A stretch of DNA of 64,000 nt from Chloroflexota bacterium (GTDB lineage: Bacteria > Chloroflexota > Anaerolineae > B4-G1 > SLSP01). The notes below the pieces were generated by a model that was not told where the DNA came from, did no database searches, and saw nothing but the letters and a program-made list of their open reading frames with translations. Both the position numbers and the translations under genes were made by a program. This document shows, piece after piece, positions 54,101 to 62,221 of this stretch. The stretch is taken from assembly GCA_019873645.1 (NCBI GenBank), contig JAIOAX010000002.1, forward strand, positions 124,001 to 188,000, read 5' to 3'. Each line of letters starts with the position of its first letter. The stretch's first letter is position 1.

Positions 54101-54481
54101 GATGAACTCCCCGGCCATCCGTCCACATTCATACAAGCCCTGGGGAGAAACCAGCAAGGGATGCCGGATCGCGGCCTCGGACAACAAAATAATCGGCAAC
54201 CCGCCGGCGAGGAGCTGGTTAATCGTGATTTGAGACAAGCCATTGCTAATCAGCACATCAATGTCCTGGGCCAGGATCTCCTCGGTGATGCTGGTCGGGT
54301 CCAATTCCAGAATAGTCTGGTAAGAATTGGCGACTTCGACAGGTACCCGCTGGACTCCTAACTGATGCAGTTGTTGAAACAGAGCCTCACGCACCTGCAC
54401 CCAAAATGGATCGCCCGGCGGGACCTGAATGCCGATCCGCAGGTGCGAAAATTGGGATGTACCGTCAGCGGCCTTGCTCAT
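51101..54481 (-). CDS. Soluble hybrid regulator: periplasmic-binding-like, GAF, histidine kinase, two receivers, AraC HTH
   Basis: An 1126-residue regulator. Order: LacI/sugar-binding-like sensor (1 to about 300; LRIGIQVPPGDPFW, DAIFGLSDSLALAARD), GAF (about 335-485), HisKA with phospho-His in LLANVSHELRAPLN, HATPase (NLLSNAAKF, VEDTGCGIP, GEGIGLGLAI), a degenerate receiver, a full receiver (VWVIDDD, LVLLDLLMPEVDG), and C-terminal AraC HTH (ICRAIGVSENYLSRIFKHEVGLSPWQ). No signal peptide or membrane helix is seen, so ligand sensing is cytoplasmic. Position suggests control of the adjacent ABC importer. Confidence 0.85.
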   Translation of the reverse strand: MSKAADGTSQFSHLRIGIQVPPGDPFWVQVREALFQQLHQLGVQRVPVEVANSYQTILELDPTSITEEILAQDIDVLISNGLSQITINQLLAGGLPIILLSEAAIRHPLLVSPQGLYECGRMAGEFIAATLGGQGVTLCVSAFLDTGLDKGQSRMEGYHAALRPYPRLKTLHCPAYWTYEQAYPVIEATLRQLERPPDAIFGLSDSLALAARDAVQMLGLFEPSWPLIVGVNGDPLALAAIFDGSMAATVETPPREMAAQAAHLALQTALHQPTPAHFSYHPRLVTAENVSQVAIEKLIAIADIPTRLVGVNWRMEQSRLMQLETSLALSRRVGATLKRSKIAQEIAALLRANYGYDFVRLWLWSETEQVLVSWQEDEAAYGREVRIEPQGLLREVLQRREPVFIPDTRFTRRFAPDPAWPETRSRVVLPVRLGEDILGVLDLHSRRPMGHVRQDLIGLQALADQLGVALRNAELYEEAVQQRAHAEAADQLKTRLLANVSHELRAPLNIILGYCESALRVPNLYDLELPPALRRDLEYIAQSGMHLQRMINDLLDLSRVEIGALELAPEVFAPADLIREAFESFVHSLTPRPEVQWQLDFPKPLPLLQADPARLRQIILNLLSNAAKFTTQGYVALHAAVEPPHLHLWVEDTGCGIPIEQQERIFEPFVTAAPMSRPGEGIGLGLAITRRLVALHGGLMSLESKPGQGSVFHVYLPLPDLTGQPACGDLWATESLSEDAVRLLLYVAGADGLSPTLSELARRQGATLYRLTPGDEPLSLPPASRPIALAWDVAGNATGRSMMQEWSLIQRLRRHPLLSRLPFILFCPTIQPDAATGVAATSLPSGGSDGSLTHILLKPLCARTLGEILDAMRRPGMGGSVWVIDDDPEARKLYRCLAAAALPDLDIVLIEGGPQALQLLEQVETAEQAPRLVLLDLLMPEVDGFEVLKRLRTRAATRHTPVIVISGKMLTFADVQRLDYAGVTFEAKHILDDAEMQAVLQAACAGTTALPQPTSAVVKHALAYLLQNYAERLTRAEICRAIGVSENYLSRIFKHEVGLSPWQFLNRVRVYQAGIRLRTTSDSITAIAAQVGFEDPAYFSRVFHKQLGVSPGEYRAGKAGTPVSPS

Positions 54482-54586
54482 AATTTAGGCTGTGTTTTCC
54501 GTCTGTCCAATACAGGCGACCGTTTATGATTTGCGGTAAAATGAGTATACTTAAATCAATTAAACGTCAACCTTGCGGAGTCAGCT

Positions 54587-55210
54587 ATAGACGGTCAATC
54601 GCGTCTCGGCATCCTCGGCGGCTCCTTTGATCCGCCGCATTACGGGCACCTCGCGCTGGCCGAAACGGCGCGCGTACAACTGGGGCTTTCGCGTGTCCTG
54701 TTCGTCCCGGCGGGTGCGCCGCCGCACAAGCGCGACCGGATTATGTCCTCCGCTGCAGACCGCGCCGCGATGACCGCCGCCGCCATCGCCGACAACCCCG
54801 CCTTCACGCTTTCGCGGGTGGACCTTGACCGCCCCGGCCCGCACTACACCGTGGAGATGCTGACGCTGCTGCGCGCCCAATACCCGGACGCTGCGGCCTG
54901 GTTTCTGCTGCTGGGCGAGGATTCACTGCACGACCTGCCCACGTGGTACAACCCCCAGGGCATCCTCGAACAGGCGCACCTGGCCGTCATGCCGCGCCTG
55001 AGCAAACGGGTGGATATGGCAGAGCTTACGACAATCTTGCCCGCGCTGGCCGAAAAGCTCATCTGGCTGGACGTACCGCCACTCACCATCTCCTCCACCG
55101 ACCTGCGCCGCCGTGTCCGCGCCGGCCTCCCGCTGCGTTATCTCGTCCCCCCCGCCGTCGCAGCCTACATCTATGAACACGGGTTGTATGGCGAAAGAAT
55201 CAGCGGATGA
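54587..55210 (+). CDS. nadD: Nicotinate-nucleotide adenylyltransferase with apparent AUA start
   Basis: A 207-residue enzyme converting nicotinate mononucleotide and ATP to deamido-NAD. The catalytic LGILGGSFDPPHYGHLALAE with its HxGH begins only seven residues in, PPHKRD follows, and ISSTDLRRRVRAG is the C-terminal motif. Between the in-frame stop at 54542-54544 and the motif there is no ATG, GTG or TTG. The best start is ATA at 54587, with GGAG six bases upstream. The first ATG (54743) would delete the active site. A point change from ATG to ATA, or an assembly error, are both possible. Confidence 0.85.
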   Translation: MDGQSRLGILGGSFDPPHYGHLALAETARVQLGLSRVLFVPAGAPPHKRDRIMSSAADRAAMTAAAIADNPAFTLSRVDLDRPGPHYTVEMLTLLRAQYPDAAAWFLLLGEDSLHDLPTWYNPQGILEQAHLAVMPRLSKRVDMAELTTILPALAEKLIWLDVPPLTISSTDLRRRVRAGLPLRYLVPPAVAAYIYEHGLYGERISG

Positions 55211-55472
55211 AAGAATCGGCGAATGAAAGAATCGGCGAATGAAAGAATCAGCGAATGAAAGAATCAGCGAATGAAAGAATCAGCGAATGAAAGAATCAGC
55301 GAAAGTCTCCCTACTCTCTACTTCATACTCCATATTCCCCCCATTTCTCATTCCCCGTCTTTGTGGTACATTTGAAGAAGTCTGCGGCAAGCCGCATATT
55401 CGCTGATTCTCGATTCGCTGATTCGCTGATTCGCTGATTCTCGATTCGCCGATTCGCTGATTCTTAGATTCA
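55195..55472. repeat. Inverted pair of GAATCAGCGAATGAAA and GATTCGCTGATTC tracts
   Basis: The left part (55195-55303) has about seven tandem copies of GAAAGAATCAGCGAATG or the GGCGAATG variant. The right part (55397-55472) has the reverse-complement words GATTCGCTGATTCTC. They are separated by about 90 bases, so the spacer could fold into a long hairpin. The left tract starts inside the nadD 3' end and supplies its last codons and stop. Confidence 0.75.
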
Positions 55473-55493
55473 TACATAGGGAGATCGAACACC

Positions 55494-57197
55494 ATGCGCC
55501 GTTTTTGGCTCTTGTTATTGCTGGTAACACTGCTGAGCGGTTGCTCAGAAGCAGAAGACTTACTCGGATTGATCGTGCAACCGAAGGAAGAGGCCACCTT
55601 GCCATCGGCCTACATCGCCCCCACGCCGGAGGCCACCTTCCCGGCCGAGATGAGCACCATGGCGCGCATCCTGGCGCGCGGGGAGATGGTGGTGGGCGTG
55701 CGCTATGATTTGGAGCCGTTCTCTTACATCACTGCCAACAGTGAGCTGGCCGGCCTGGAAATTGACCTGGCCCGCGAGCTGGCCCGGCGTTGGCTTGGCG
55801 ATCCCAATGCGGTGCGTTTCCGCCAGGTGCGTTCCAATTCCGCCTTCCAACATCTCGCCAACGGCACGGTGGACGTCGTCCTGGCGGGTGTGAGCCACAC
55901 GCAGGAATTGGAAGCGCAAGCCGATTTCAGCCCGGCGTATTTCATAGACGGCATTGCCTACCTGACCTTCCCCGATGTCGGCATTCAGGACCCCGCCGGA
56001 CTGCAAAATCGCAAGATCGGCGTCGTGACCTGGACCGGCAGCCGCGCCGCTATCGCCGCGACCCTGCCGACCTCGCCGACCTTTGTGGCCTACACGAACT
56101 TCTTCGAGGCCATTGAAGCGCTGCGCACACGCCAGATTGATGTCTACGGCGACATGCGGCATCGTCTGGAACGCGCCCGCCGCCTGGTCGCCGGCTCGGT
56201 GGTGGCCTTACAAACCACGTCCGAACCGGTAGCGATGGTCTATCGGCAAGACGATCCATTTTTTGTCAATCTGGTGACCTTCACATTTCAGGACATGGCC
56301 GCCGACGGCACATTCGACGCCCTTTACGCGCGCTGGCTACCGGGCGTCTCCCCGCCGCGTCCCGAACGGCTGGCAGGGAACGCCTCGACGCCTGCCCCAG
56401 CCGAAACGCCGCAGCAGCTTTCCACGCTGGACGTGCTCGCGCGCATCCGCAAGCGGGGCACGCTGGCCCTGGGATACTTCGTTGACCGTTGGCCCTACAG
56501 CGCCAACCGCGCCGACGGCGTCCCCACGGGCTTCGAGGTACGGCTGGTGGAGCGCATTGCCGAACGCTGGTTGGGCAATCGCCAGGCCGTCACCTTCGTC
56601 CCGGTGACCGAAGCCGACGGCCTGACGCGGCTCCAGCAAGGAGAAGTGGACATGCTCGTGGGCAACTGGGTGCAAACGCGGGAGCTGGAATTACAGGCCG
56701 ATTTCTCTATCGCGATTTTGGATGACGGCGTCAGCATTTTCTCCCTGGCAGCCGCCCCGGTGACCGAGCTTGCGGCTTTGAACGGGCGTCCCGTGGGCGT
56801 TCTGACCGGCTCTGAAGGCGAGCGCGCGCTGCCCGCTATGGCCCAGGCGGCCGGCATCGGCGTTTCCACGGTACGTTACCCGGATGTGGAAGCGGCGCTG
56901 GAAGGTCTGAACGGCGGTGAAGTGGCCGCGATTGTTTCCGAACGGCGCGCCTGGTTGCAGATCCAGTTCACCAGGCCGGGTTATGTGATCACCGATCAGC
57001 GCTACACCCGCCGCCCGGTCGCCATCATTCTGCCCCAAGGCGACTCCACCTACCGGGACCTGGTAGACCTTACCCTGGCAGCCTTGCAGGCCGACGGCAC
57101 CTATCAAGAACTCTACAGCCTGTGGTTCGATGACCCGGTGCCGACCCTGACGGTCTGGCCCGGTCAACCGGCCGTACCACTGGTGATTATGCAATAA
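55494..57197 (+). CDS. Lipoprotein with two tandem family-3 solute-binding domains
   Basis: A 567-residue exported protein. The signal peptide ends LLSGC, placing the lipid anchor at about Cys17. Two SBP-3 domains follow: the first about 55-290 (ILARGEMVVGVRYDLEPFSY, GTVDVVLAGVSHT) and the second about 310-550 (RIRKRGTLALGYFVDRWPYS, GEVDMLVGNWVQT). They are joined by a Pro/Ala linker. Amino-acid-type ligands are usual for the family. No ABC permease or ATPase is adjacent, so it may serve an unlinked transporter or act as a sensor. The start follows GGGAGA. Confidence 0.87.
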   Translation: MRRFWLLLLLVTLLSGCSEAEDLLGLIVQPKEEATLPSAYIAPTPEATFPAEMSTMARILARGEMVVGVRYDLEPFSYITANSELAGLEIDLARELARRWLGDPNAVRFRQVRSNSAFQHLANGTVDVVLAGVSHTQELEAQADFSPAYFIDGIAYLTFPDVGIQDPAGLQNRKIGVVTWTGSRAAIAATLPTSPTFVAYTNFFEAIEALRTRQIDVYGDMRHRLERARRLVAGSVVALQTTSEPVAMVYRQDDPFFVNLVTFTFQDMAADGTFDALYARWLPGVSPPRPERLAGNASTPAPAETPQQLSTLDVLARIRKRGTLALGYFVDRWPYSANRADGVPTGFEVRLVERIAERWLGNRQAVTFVPVTEADGLTRLQQGEVDMLVGNWVQTRELELQADFSIAILDDGVSIFSLAAAPVTELAALNGRPVGVLTGSEGERALPAMAQAAGIGVSTVRYPDVEAALEGLNGGEVAAIVSERRAWLQIQFTRPGYVITDQRYTRRPVAIILPQGDSTYRDLVDLTLAALQADGTYQELYSLWFDDPVPTLTVWPGQPAVPLVIMQ

Positions 57198-57223
57198 GTG
57201 TGTCAGTCTTGCGCAAATGCCGA

Positions 57224-57251
57224 TTGCTCACTGCAAAAACTTGCCTATAAT
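57224..57251 (+). promoter_or_regulatory. Promoter of the S1-domain gene
   Basis: TTGCTC (57224-57229) and perfect TATAAT (57246-57251) have 16-bp spacing, 36 bases before the start codon. Confidence 0.6.
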
Positions 57252-57287
57252 AGTAAGTAGAATCTATCACGGCCAGGAGAAACCTTT

Positions 57288-58478
57288 ATGATGAAAACCG
57301 CCTCGGAGGTAGGCGCAGAGCAGGATGTCATGGCGTCATTGTTGGACCAATATCTGGAAACCAACACGTGTCACCGTGGCGATGTGGTTGAAGGCGTCAT
57401 TGCCTCGATCAACGACAAGACGATTCTCATAGACATCGGTGGCAAAGCGGATGCCATCGTCCACCCGCGAGAAGTTGAAAGGATGTTGCCCAGAGAATTA
57501 AGCGCCCTCAAACCGGGACAGGGGGTGAGTGTCTACATCCTTGAGCAAGGTGACGATGATGGCACCATGCTGGTATCGCTGGCCCGAGCCGCGCAACAGA
57601 GCGATTGGGATCGCGCACGCAAGTTGCTGCGCACTGAAGAAGCCATTCCTCTCCCCGTCGTGGATGCCAACAAAGGCGGCGTGATCGTGCGTCTGGGACG
57701 CCTGAGAGGGTTCGTGCCCGGCTCGCAACTGCTGCCCTGGCATGCGCAACACAATGATTCCGAATCCGAAAACCGTTGGGAACCGCTGCTCGGCGAAACG
57801 CTGATGCTGCGGGTAATCGAAGTCACGCCGGAGCGTAACCGGCTCATTCTCTCCGAACGGCGCGCCGTAGATAGCAAAGCCGCCAAGCGCAAAATTCTGG
57901 AAAGATTGAAGGTTGGTTCCGTGGCGCGCGGCACGGTCAACAATGTGGTCCCCTTTGGTGCCTTCGTGAATGTCAACGGCGTGGACGGCTTGTTGCACAT
58001 TTCGGAGCTTTCCTGGAAGCGCGTCACTAAGCCACAGGAATATGTCCAGGTAGGCCAGGAGATTGACGTTTACATTCTCGATGTGGATCTGGAGCAAGAA
58101 CGTCTGGGGTTGAGTCTCAAACGTCTCACCCCCGATCCGTGGGAAAGTGTGCGCGACACCTACCGTGAAGGCCAGCTTGTTGAAGCCACGATTGTGAATA
58201 TGACCTCGTTTGGGGCGTTTGCGGCGCTGGTCGAACGCCCCGAAATCGAAGGATTGATTCATATCTCGGAGCTGGCCGACCATCCGGTCACACGTCCTCA
58301 AGAGGTCGTCAAACTCGGCGACCGGCACACTTTGAAGATCATCTCCTTGCAACCGGAAGAACGGCGCATCGCTTTCAGCTTGAAGCAGGCCCGGACGCAG
58401 ACTTCAGATGCGCCGCAGCCGGCGGAGATTGAGAATTCGGACGCACTTCCCGTCGCAACCGGGCAAGAAGCCGTTTAA
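57288..58478 (+). CDS. S1 RNA-binding-domain protein (ribosomal protein S1-like)
   Basis: A 396-residue protein with four S1 domains, at about 30-105, 120-200, 210-285 and 295-370. Typical strands are GDVVEGVIASINDKTILIDI, GSVARGTVNNVVPFGAFVNV and LVEATIVNMTSFGAFAAL, followed by GLLHISEL and GLIHISEL. This matches the short bacterial S1 proteins that help place mRNA on the 30S subunit. The family also includes RNA-binding regulators. Its own promoter and terminator make it a single-gene unit. The AGGAGA ribosome site precedes two adjacent ATGs and the first is used. Confidence 0.88.
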   Translation: MMKTASEVGAEQDVMASLLDQYLETNTCHRGDVVEGVIASINDKTILIDIGGKADAIVHPREVERMLPRELSALKPGQGVSVYILEQGDDDGTMLVSLARAAQQSDWDRARKLLRTEEAIPLPVVDANKGGVIVRLGRLRGFVPGSQLLPWHAQHNDSESENRWEPLLGETLMLRVIEVTPERNRLILSERRAVDSKAAKRKILERLKVGSVARGTVNNVVPFGAFVNVNGVDGLLHISELSWKRVTKPQEYVQVGQEIDVYILDVDLEQERLGLSLKRLTPDPWESVRDTYREGQLVEATIVNMTSFGAFAALVERPEIEGLIHISELADHPVTRPQEVVKLGDRHTLKIISLQPEERRIAFSLKQARTQTSDAPQPAEIENSDALPVATGQEAV

Positions 58479-58550
58479 CCGCGTCCCTTCCATCCATAAA
58501 CCCTTTGCCGGTCGGCATATTCGGCAAGCCAGACGGCAAAGACACATAAA

Positions 58551-58578
58551 GTCCCGGTCACCTTGCCGGGGCTTTTTT
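58551..58578 (+). terminator. Intrinsic terminator after the S1 gene
   Basis: GTCCCGG (58551-58557) pairs with CCGGGGC (58566-58572) including one G-T pair, followed by six T. A second hairpin, CTTTGCCG/CGGCAAAG, lies just upstream (58503-58539). Confidence 0.85.
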
Positions 58579-58600
58579 GACAAAAATAAATGAAAGTCTA

Positions 58601-59137
58601 ATGTATCAGATTGCATGTCCCAACTGCACAGCCGCGCTTGATCTGCGCCGCAGAAGCGCCGACGGCGCTTATGTGTACTGCGAGGCGTGCGGCAGTGAGT
58701 TTGCGCTTAAGGGACACGTATGTCCTTATTGCGGGACTTACCACGAACAAGAGGTAGGATTTTGCCATCGGTGCGGCGCCGGCCTGACCCGGCGCTGCCC
58801 GAAATGCGATACCGTCAACTGGATCGGCAACGAGTATTGTACAAACTGTGGCGCGTCTCTTGACATCCTCGAACTCATTGTGCAACGCCACATCCAGGAC
58901 GTCGAGGGACGCCTCTATCAACAAATGGACGAGGCGGAGAGGGTCAAAGCCGCGGAGATGGCGGCTTCCCAGGCACGGATGGAACGCCTGTTAGCGGAGG
59001 AACGCGAATTTCAGGCGGCCATCCAGCAGCGACTCCTGGAACAAAAACGCCAGGAGCGGAAAATCCTCACCATTGTCTTGAGTGTGGCGGTCGTCTTATT
59101 TGTCGTGATCATAGTCATCGCTCTGCTGACCTGGTAG
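58601..59137 (+). CDS. Membrane-anchored zinc-ribbon protein
   Basis: A 178-residue protein of unknown function. It has successive CxxC pairs (CPNC, CEAC, CPYC, CHRC, CPKC, CTNC), forming about three zinc ribbons in residues 5-85. A Glu/Gln/Arg-rich helix, likely coiled coil (about 95-150), and a single C-terminal membrane helix (ILTIVLSVAVVLFVVIIVIALLTW) follow. The ribbons would face the cytoplasm. ATG 58601 is chosen because the frame upstream runs into the terminator. Confidence 0.75.
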   Translation: MYQIACPNCTAALDLRRRSADGAYVYCEACGSEFALKGHVCPYCGTYHEQEVGFCHRCGAGLTRRCPKCDTVNWIGNEYCTNCGASLDILELIVQRHIQDVEGRLYQQMDEAERVKAAEMAASQARMERLLAEEREFQAAIQQRLLEQKRQERKILTIVLSVAVVLFVVIIVIALLTW

Positions 59138-59156
59138 TTTCTCTATAGAAATAACG

Positions 59157-60251
59157 ATGAACTTCAATTACACACTCACAGCCGCCATCGCGCGGGATTT
59201 AATGAAGATCGAGGCCGCTCGACAAACGGTGACGTTGACCGTGCTTCCACCGGCGGTTGCCGAGCAGTTGCGTCAGCAAGCCCGCATACGTTCCACCCAT
59301 TACTCCACGTACATTGAAGGCAATCGCCTCACACTGGCAGAAGCAGAACAGGTACTGTTGGAAGGCCGTCGTTTTCAGGGCCGTGAGCGTGATGCACGAG
59401 AAGTGCAGAACTATTACCGGGCTCTGCATCAGATTGAAACCTGGGCAGAACAGCACACACCGATCACCGAAGATCTGATCCGCCGCCTGCATGCCTTGAT
59501 TTTCGTCGGGCCGCGCGCCAAACCTACGCCTTATCGTGACAGCCAAAATGTTATCCGCGATGCGGCTACCGGTGCCATTGTTTACTTGCCGCCCGAAGCC
59601 ACTGACGTGCCGGGCCTGATGCGCGCCCTGGTGGATTGGATCGTCCAGGCAGAGCAGGATAACATCCCTGTTCCCCTGATCGCCGGGCTGGCGCATTACC
59701 AATTCGTGACCATCCATTCTTTCTACGATGGCAACGGACGTGTCGCACGTGCCCTGGCTACGCTCATCCTTTACCGCCATGGTTACGACCTGGGCCGGTT
59801 TTATAGCCTGGAAGAGGTTTACGCCCAAGACCTCGCCGCCTACTATGCCGCTTTACAGACCCATCCACATCATAACTACTACGAAGGCCGCGCCAATGCT
59901 GATTTAACCGGTTGGGTTGCCTACTTCATTCATAGCATGGCGCAGGTTTTCCAACGTGTGGCGGCTGAAGTACGTGCGCATGCCAATCAGATGCCCGCGC
60001 CGGAGCCGCCGGAGCTGCGTCGCCTGGATCGGCGTGCACGCCTGGTACTGGGATTGTTTACCCGCCAGGAGACGCTCACCGGCGTGGAGATTGCCCGTGC
60101 CCTGGCGCTCTCCCCACGCACTGTTCGTGAGCTGCTCGCCGTTTGGGTAGAGGCCGGCTGGCTGGAGATCGCCGACCCGGCCCGCAAATCCCGCCGCTAC
60201 CGTTTATCGGCGGAATATCGGCGGTTTATCGGCGAAATAACGGCGGTCTGA
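59157..60251 (+). CDS. Fic-family protein
   Basis: A 364-residue class II Fic protein. The active-site motif is HSFYDGNGRVARA, with catalytic His187; the usual HPF is HSF and the acidic position is Asp. An N-terminal STYIEGN matches the inhibitory helix (S/T)xxxE(G/N), so AMP transfer is probably self-restrained. A C-terminal winged-helix-like region (LTGVEIARALALSPRTVRELLAVWVEAGWLE) is often seen in this subgroup. It likely adenylylates or deadenylylates a protein target that cannot be named. It starts 20 bases after the preceding gene. Confidence 0.88.
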   Translation: MNFNYTLTAAIARDLMKIEAARQTVTLTVLPPAVAEQLRQQARIRSTHYSTYIEGNRLTLAEAEQVLLEGRRFQGRERDAREVQNYYRALHQIETWAEQHTPITEDLIRRLHALIFVGPRAKPTPYRDSQNVIRDAATGAIVYLPPEATDVPGLMRALVDWIVQAEQDNIPVPLIAGLAHYQFVTIHSFYDGNGRVARALATLILYRHGYDLGRFYSLEEVYAQDLAAYYAALQTHPHHNYYEGRANADLTGWVAYFIHSMAQVFQRVAAEVRAHANQMPAPEPPELRRLDRRARLVLGLFTRQETLTGVEIARALALSPRTVRELLAVWVEAGWLEIADPARKSRRYRLSAEYRRFIGEITAV

Positions 60252-60325
60252 TCGCTAATTTGTTGATTTTGTGATTTGCTGATTTTATGATTTGCCGATT
60301 CGCCGATTCTTTCATTCGCTGATTC
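60252..60325. repeat. GATTTGCTGATTTTATGATTTGCCGATTCGCC tract
   Basis: Degenerate GATTTGCTGATT and GATTCGCCGATTC words lead directly into the ribosome binding site of the radical SAM gene. Same family as at 7100 and 55400. Confidence 0.65.
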
Positions 60326-60339
60326 AAGGAGGCACTCCC

Positions 60340-61362
60340 GTGTTCAAAGAAGCTGAACTGGTACGCACCTTGAAAGATCAAGTGGTGCAATGCCGTGTGT
60401 GTGAGCACTACTGCACCCTGCATCCCGGAGAATGGGGTAAATGCGGCGTGCGCGTCAATCGCGACGGAAAAATCTACTCGGCGGTCTACGGCAATGCCGT
60501 CGCCGCGCACGTGGACCCCATCGAAAAAAAGCCCCTGTTTCACTTTCTCCCCGGCAGCCGGGCCTTTTCCATCGGTACGTATGGCTGCAACATGCGTTGC
60601 CGTTGGTGCCAGAACTGGCAGATTTCCCAGGTCAGAGAAGTGGAAGAAGACCGCTCATCGCTCAGAGAAGTGCTGTTGCCGGAGGCCATCGTGGAGATCG
60701 CCCGCCGCCAGCACAGTGAATCCATCGCCTACACCTACAATGAGCCGACGGTCTTTTTCGAGTACACCTACGATACCGCTAAACTGGCCCGCGAGCACGG
60801 CATCAAGAACGTCTATGTCTCCAACGGTTTTATGTCGCCGGAGACACTGGAACGCCTGACGCCATACCTGGACGCCATCAACGTAGACCTCAAGGGCTTC
60901 ACGAATATGCTGTACGAGCAATACTCCGGCGCGCGCCTTGAGCCGGTCAAGCGCAACATCGCCACGCTGGTCCGCGAGACCAACATCTGGGTAGAGGTCA
61001 CGACGCTGGTCATCCCCGGCCTCAACGATTCCGACACGGAGCTGCAAGCGGCAGCGGAGTGGCTGGCTTCGGTGAGCACGGACATCCCCTGGCACCTCAG
61101 CGCCTTCCATCCCGACTACCAGATGCTGGATCGTCCGCGCACGAGTACCGCCACCCTGGAACGCGCCTACGCCATCGGCAAGGCCGCCGGCCTCAAATTC
61201 ATCTACCTGGGCAACGTGCTCGATCCAGAGCGTGAGAACACCCTCTGCCCCGTCTGCGGTGAACTATTGATTCAAAGGTATGGTTACAGCGTCCGTCCGC
61301 GCTGGACGACGCCGGGCGTGTGTCCCAAATGCAACACCCACCTCCCCGGCGTTTGGCACTAA
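60340..61362 (+). CDS. amrS: AmmeMemoRadiSam system radical SAM enzyme
   Basis: A 340-residue radical SAM protein. The 4Fe-4S motif is CNMRCRWCQNW, and YTYNEPTVFFEY and VYVSNGFMS are typical of the PflA-like/AmrS family. Extra cysteines occur at the N terminus (CRVCEHYC...CGV) and as a C-terminal CPVC...CPKC ribbon. The substrate of the system is unknown. Memo and AMMECR1 genes follow in order, which fixes the assignment. The start is GTG at 60340, directly behind AAGGAGG. Confidence 0.93.
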   Translation: MFKEAELVRTLKDQVVQCRVCEHYCTLHPGEWGKCGVRVNRDGKIYSAVYGNAVAAHVDPIEKKPLFHFLPGSRAFSIGTYGCNMRCRWCQNWQISQVREVEEDRSSLREVLLPEAIVEIARRQHSESIAYTYNEPTVFFEYTYDTAKLAREHGIKNVYVSNGFMSPETLERLTPYLDAINVDLKGFTNMLYEQYSGARLEPVKRNIATLVRETNIWVEVTTLVIPGLNDSDTELQAAAEWLASVSTDIPWHLSAFHPDYQMLDRPRTSTATLERAYAIGKAAGLKFIYLGNVLDPERENTLCPVCGELLIQRYGYSVRPRWTTPGVCPKCNTHLPGVWH

Positions 61363-61417
61363 ACGTCCCTAGTCCCTAATCCCTGATTACCGATTACCAT
61401 TTCTAAGGAGGATCACC

Positions 61418-62221
61418 ATGGCGAAAACAATCCGTCCTGCCGCCGTCGCAGGCATGTTTTATCCCGATGCGCCGAATGTCTTGCGCAAGGACATTGGTAA
61501 TTATCTGAACAAAGCCACGCCGCCGGTGCTGACCCATGTGCGCGCCGTGATCGCGCCGCACGCGGGCTATGTGTACTCCGGGCCGGTGGCCGCCTACGCC
61601 TACAAATTGCTGGCGGCGCAGCCGACGCCCCCCAAACGCATCTACCTGATGGGGCCATCCCATCGCGTGTGGTTTGCCGGCGTCGCCCTGGCCGATTACG
61701 CCGCTTTCAATACCCCGTTGGGCGATCACCCGCTCGATGTGGAGAAAATCGCGGCGCTGGCGGCATCCGGTGACCCCTTTGCCGCGCGCAATGCGCCGCA
61801 CGCGCCGGAACATTGCCTCGAAGTGCATATCCCCTTCCTGCAAGTTGTCTTGCCCGAAACGCCGGTCATTCCCATGCTCTTCGGCGATGTAGACCCGGTG
61901 CTCGTCGGCGAGCGGCTTAACGATGCGCTGGAACCTGAGGACCTGGTCATCGTCAGTTCGGACTTGAGCCACTATCACGACAATCGCACGGCGCACACCC
62001 TCGACCGGCAATTCGTGGATGCCGTGCTGGCCGGCGATGTGCCCGGCGCAGCACGCGGCGAAGCGTGTGGACAGGCGCCGGCCATCGCGCTGATGATGAT
62101 GGCCGCAAAGCGCGGCTGGCGCGCCCATCTGCTGGACTACCGCACCTCCGGCGACGTCACCGGCGACACCGGCCATGTCGTGGGCTATGCCGCCATTGCT
62201 TACGTGGAGGAACCTCGATGA
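61418..62221 (+). CDS. amrB: AmmeMemoRadiSam system protein B (Memo family)
   Basis: A 267-residue Memo-like protein, related in fold to extradiol dioxygenases. RPAAVAGMFYPD is the usual opening. The conserved His residues of the pocket are in APHAGYVYSGPVAA, GPSHRVW and SSDLSHYHD, and EHCLEVHIPFLQ is present. Its biochemical role in bacteria is unproven. It sits between the radical SAM and AMMECR1 genes and overlaps the latter by four bases. Confidence 0.93.
   Translation: MAKTIRPAAVAGMFYPDAPNVLRKDIGNYLNKATPPVLTHVRAVIAPHAGYVYSGPVAAYAYKLLAAQPTPPKRIYLMGPSHRVWFAGVALADYAAFNTPLGDHPLDVEKIAALAASGDPFAARNAPHAPEHCLEVHIPFLQVVLPETPVIPMLFGDVDPVLVGERLNDALEPEDLVIVSSDLSHYHDNRTAHTLDRQFVDAVLAGDVPGAARGEACGQAPAIALMMMAAKRGWRAHLLDYRTSGDVTGDTGHVVGYAAIAYVEEPR

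Noticed and set aside
58501..58580. Possible riboswitch (c-di-GMP-like) before the zinc-ribbon gene
   Set aside because: The CGGCAAAG hairpin lacks the conserved core of the GEMM class, and the second hairpin with six T is a plain terminator of the S1 gene.
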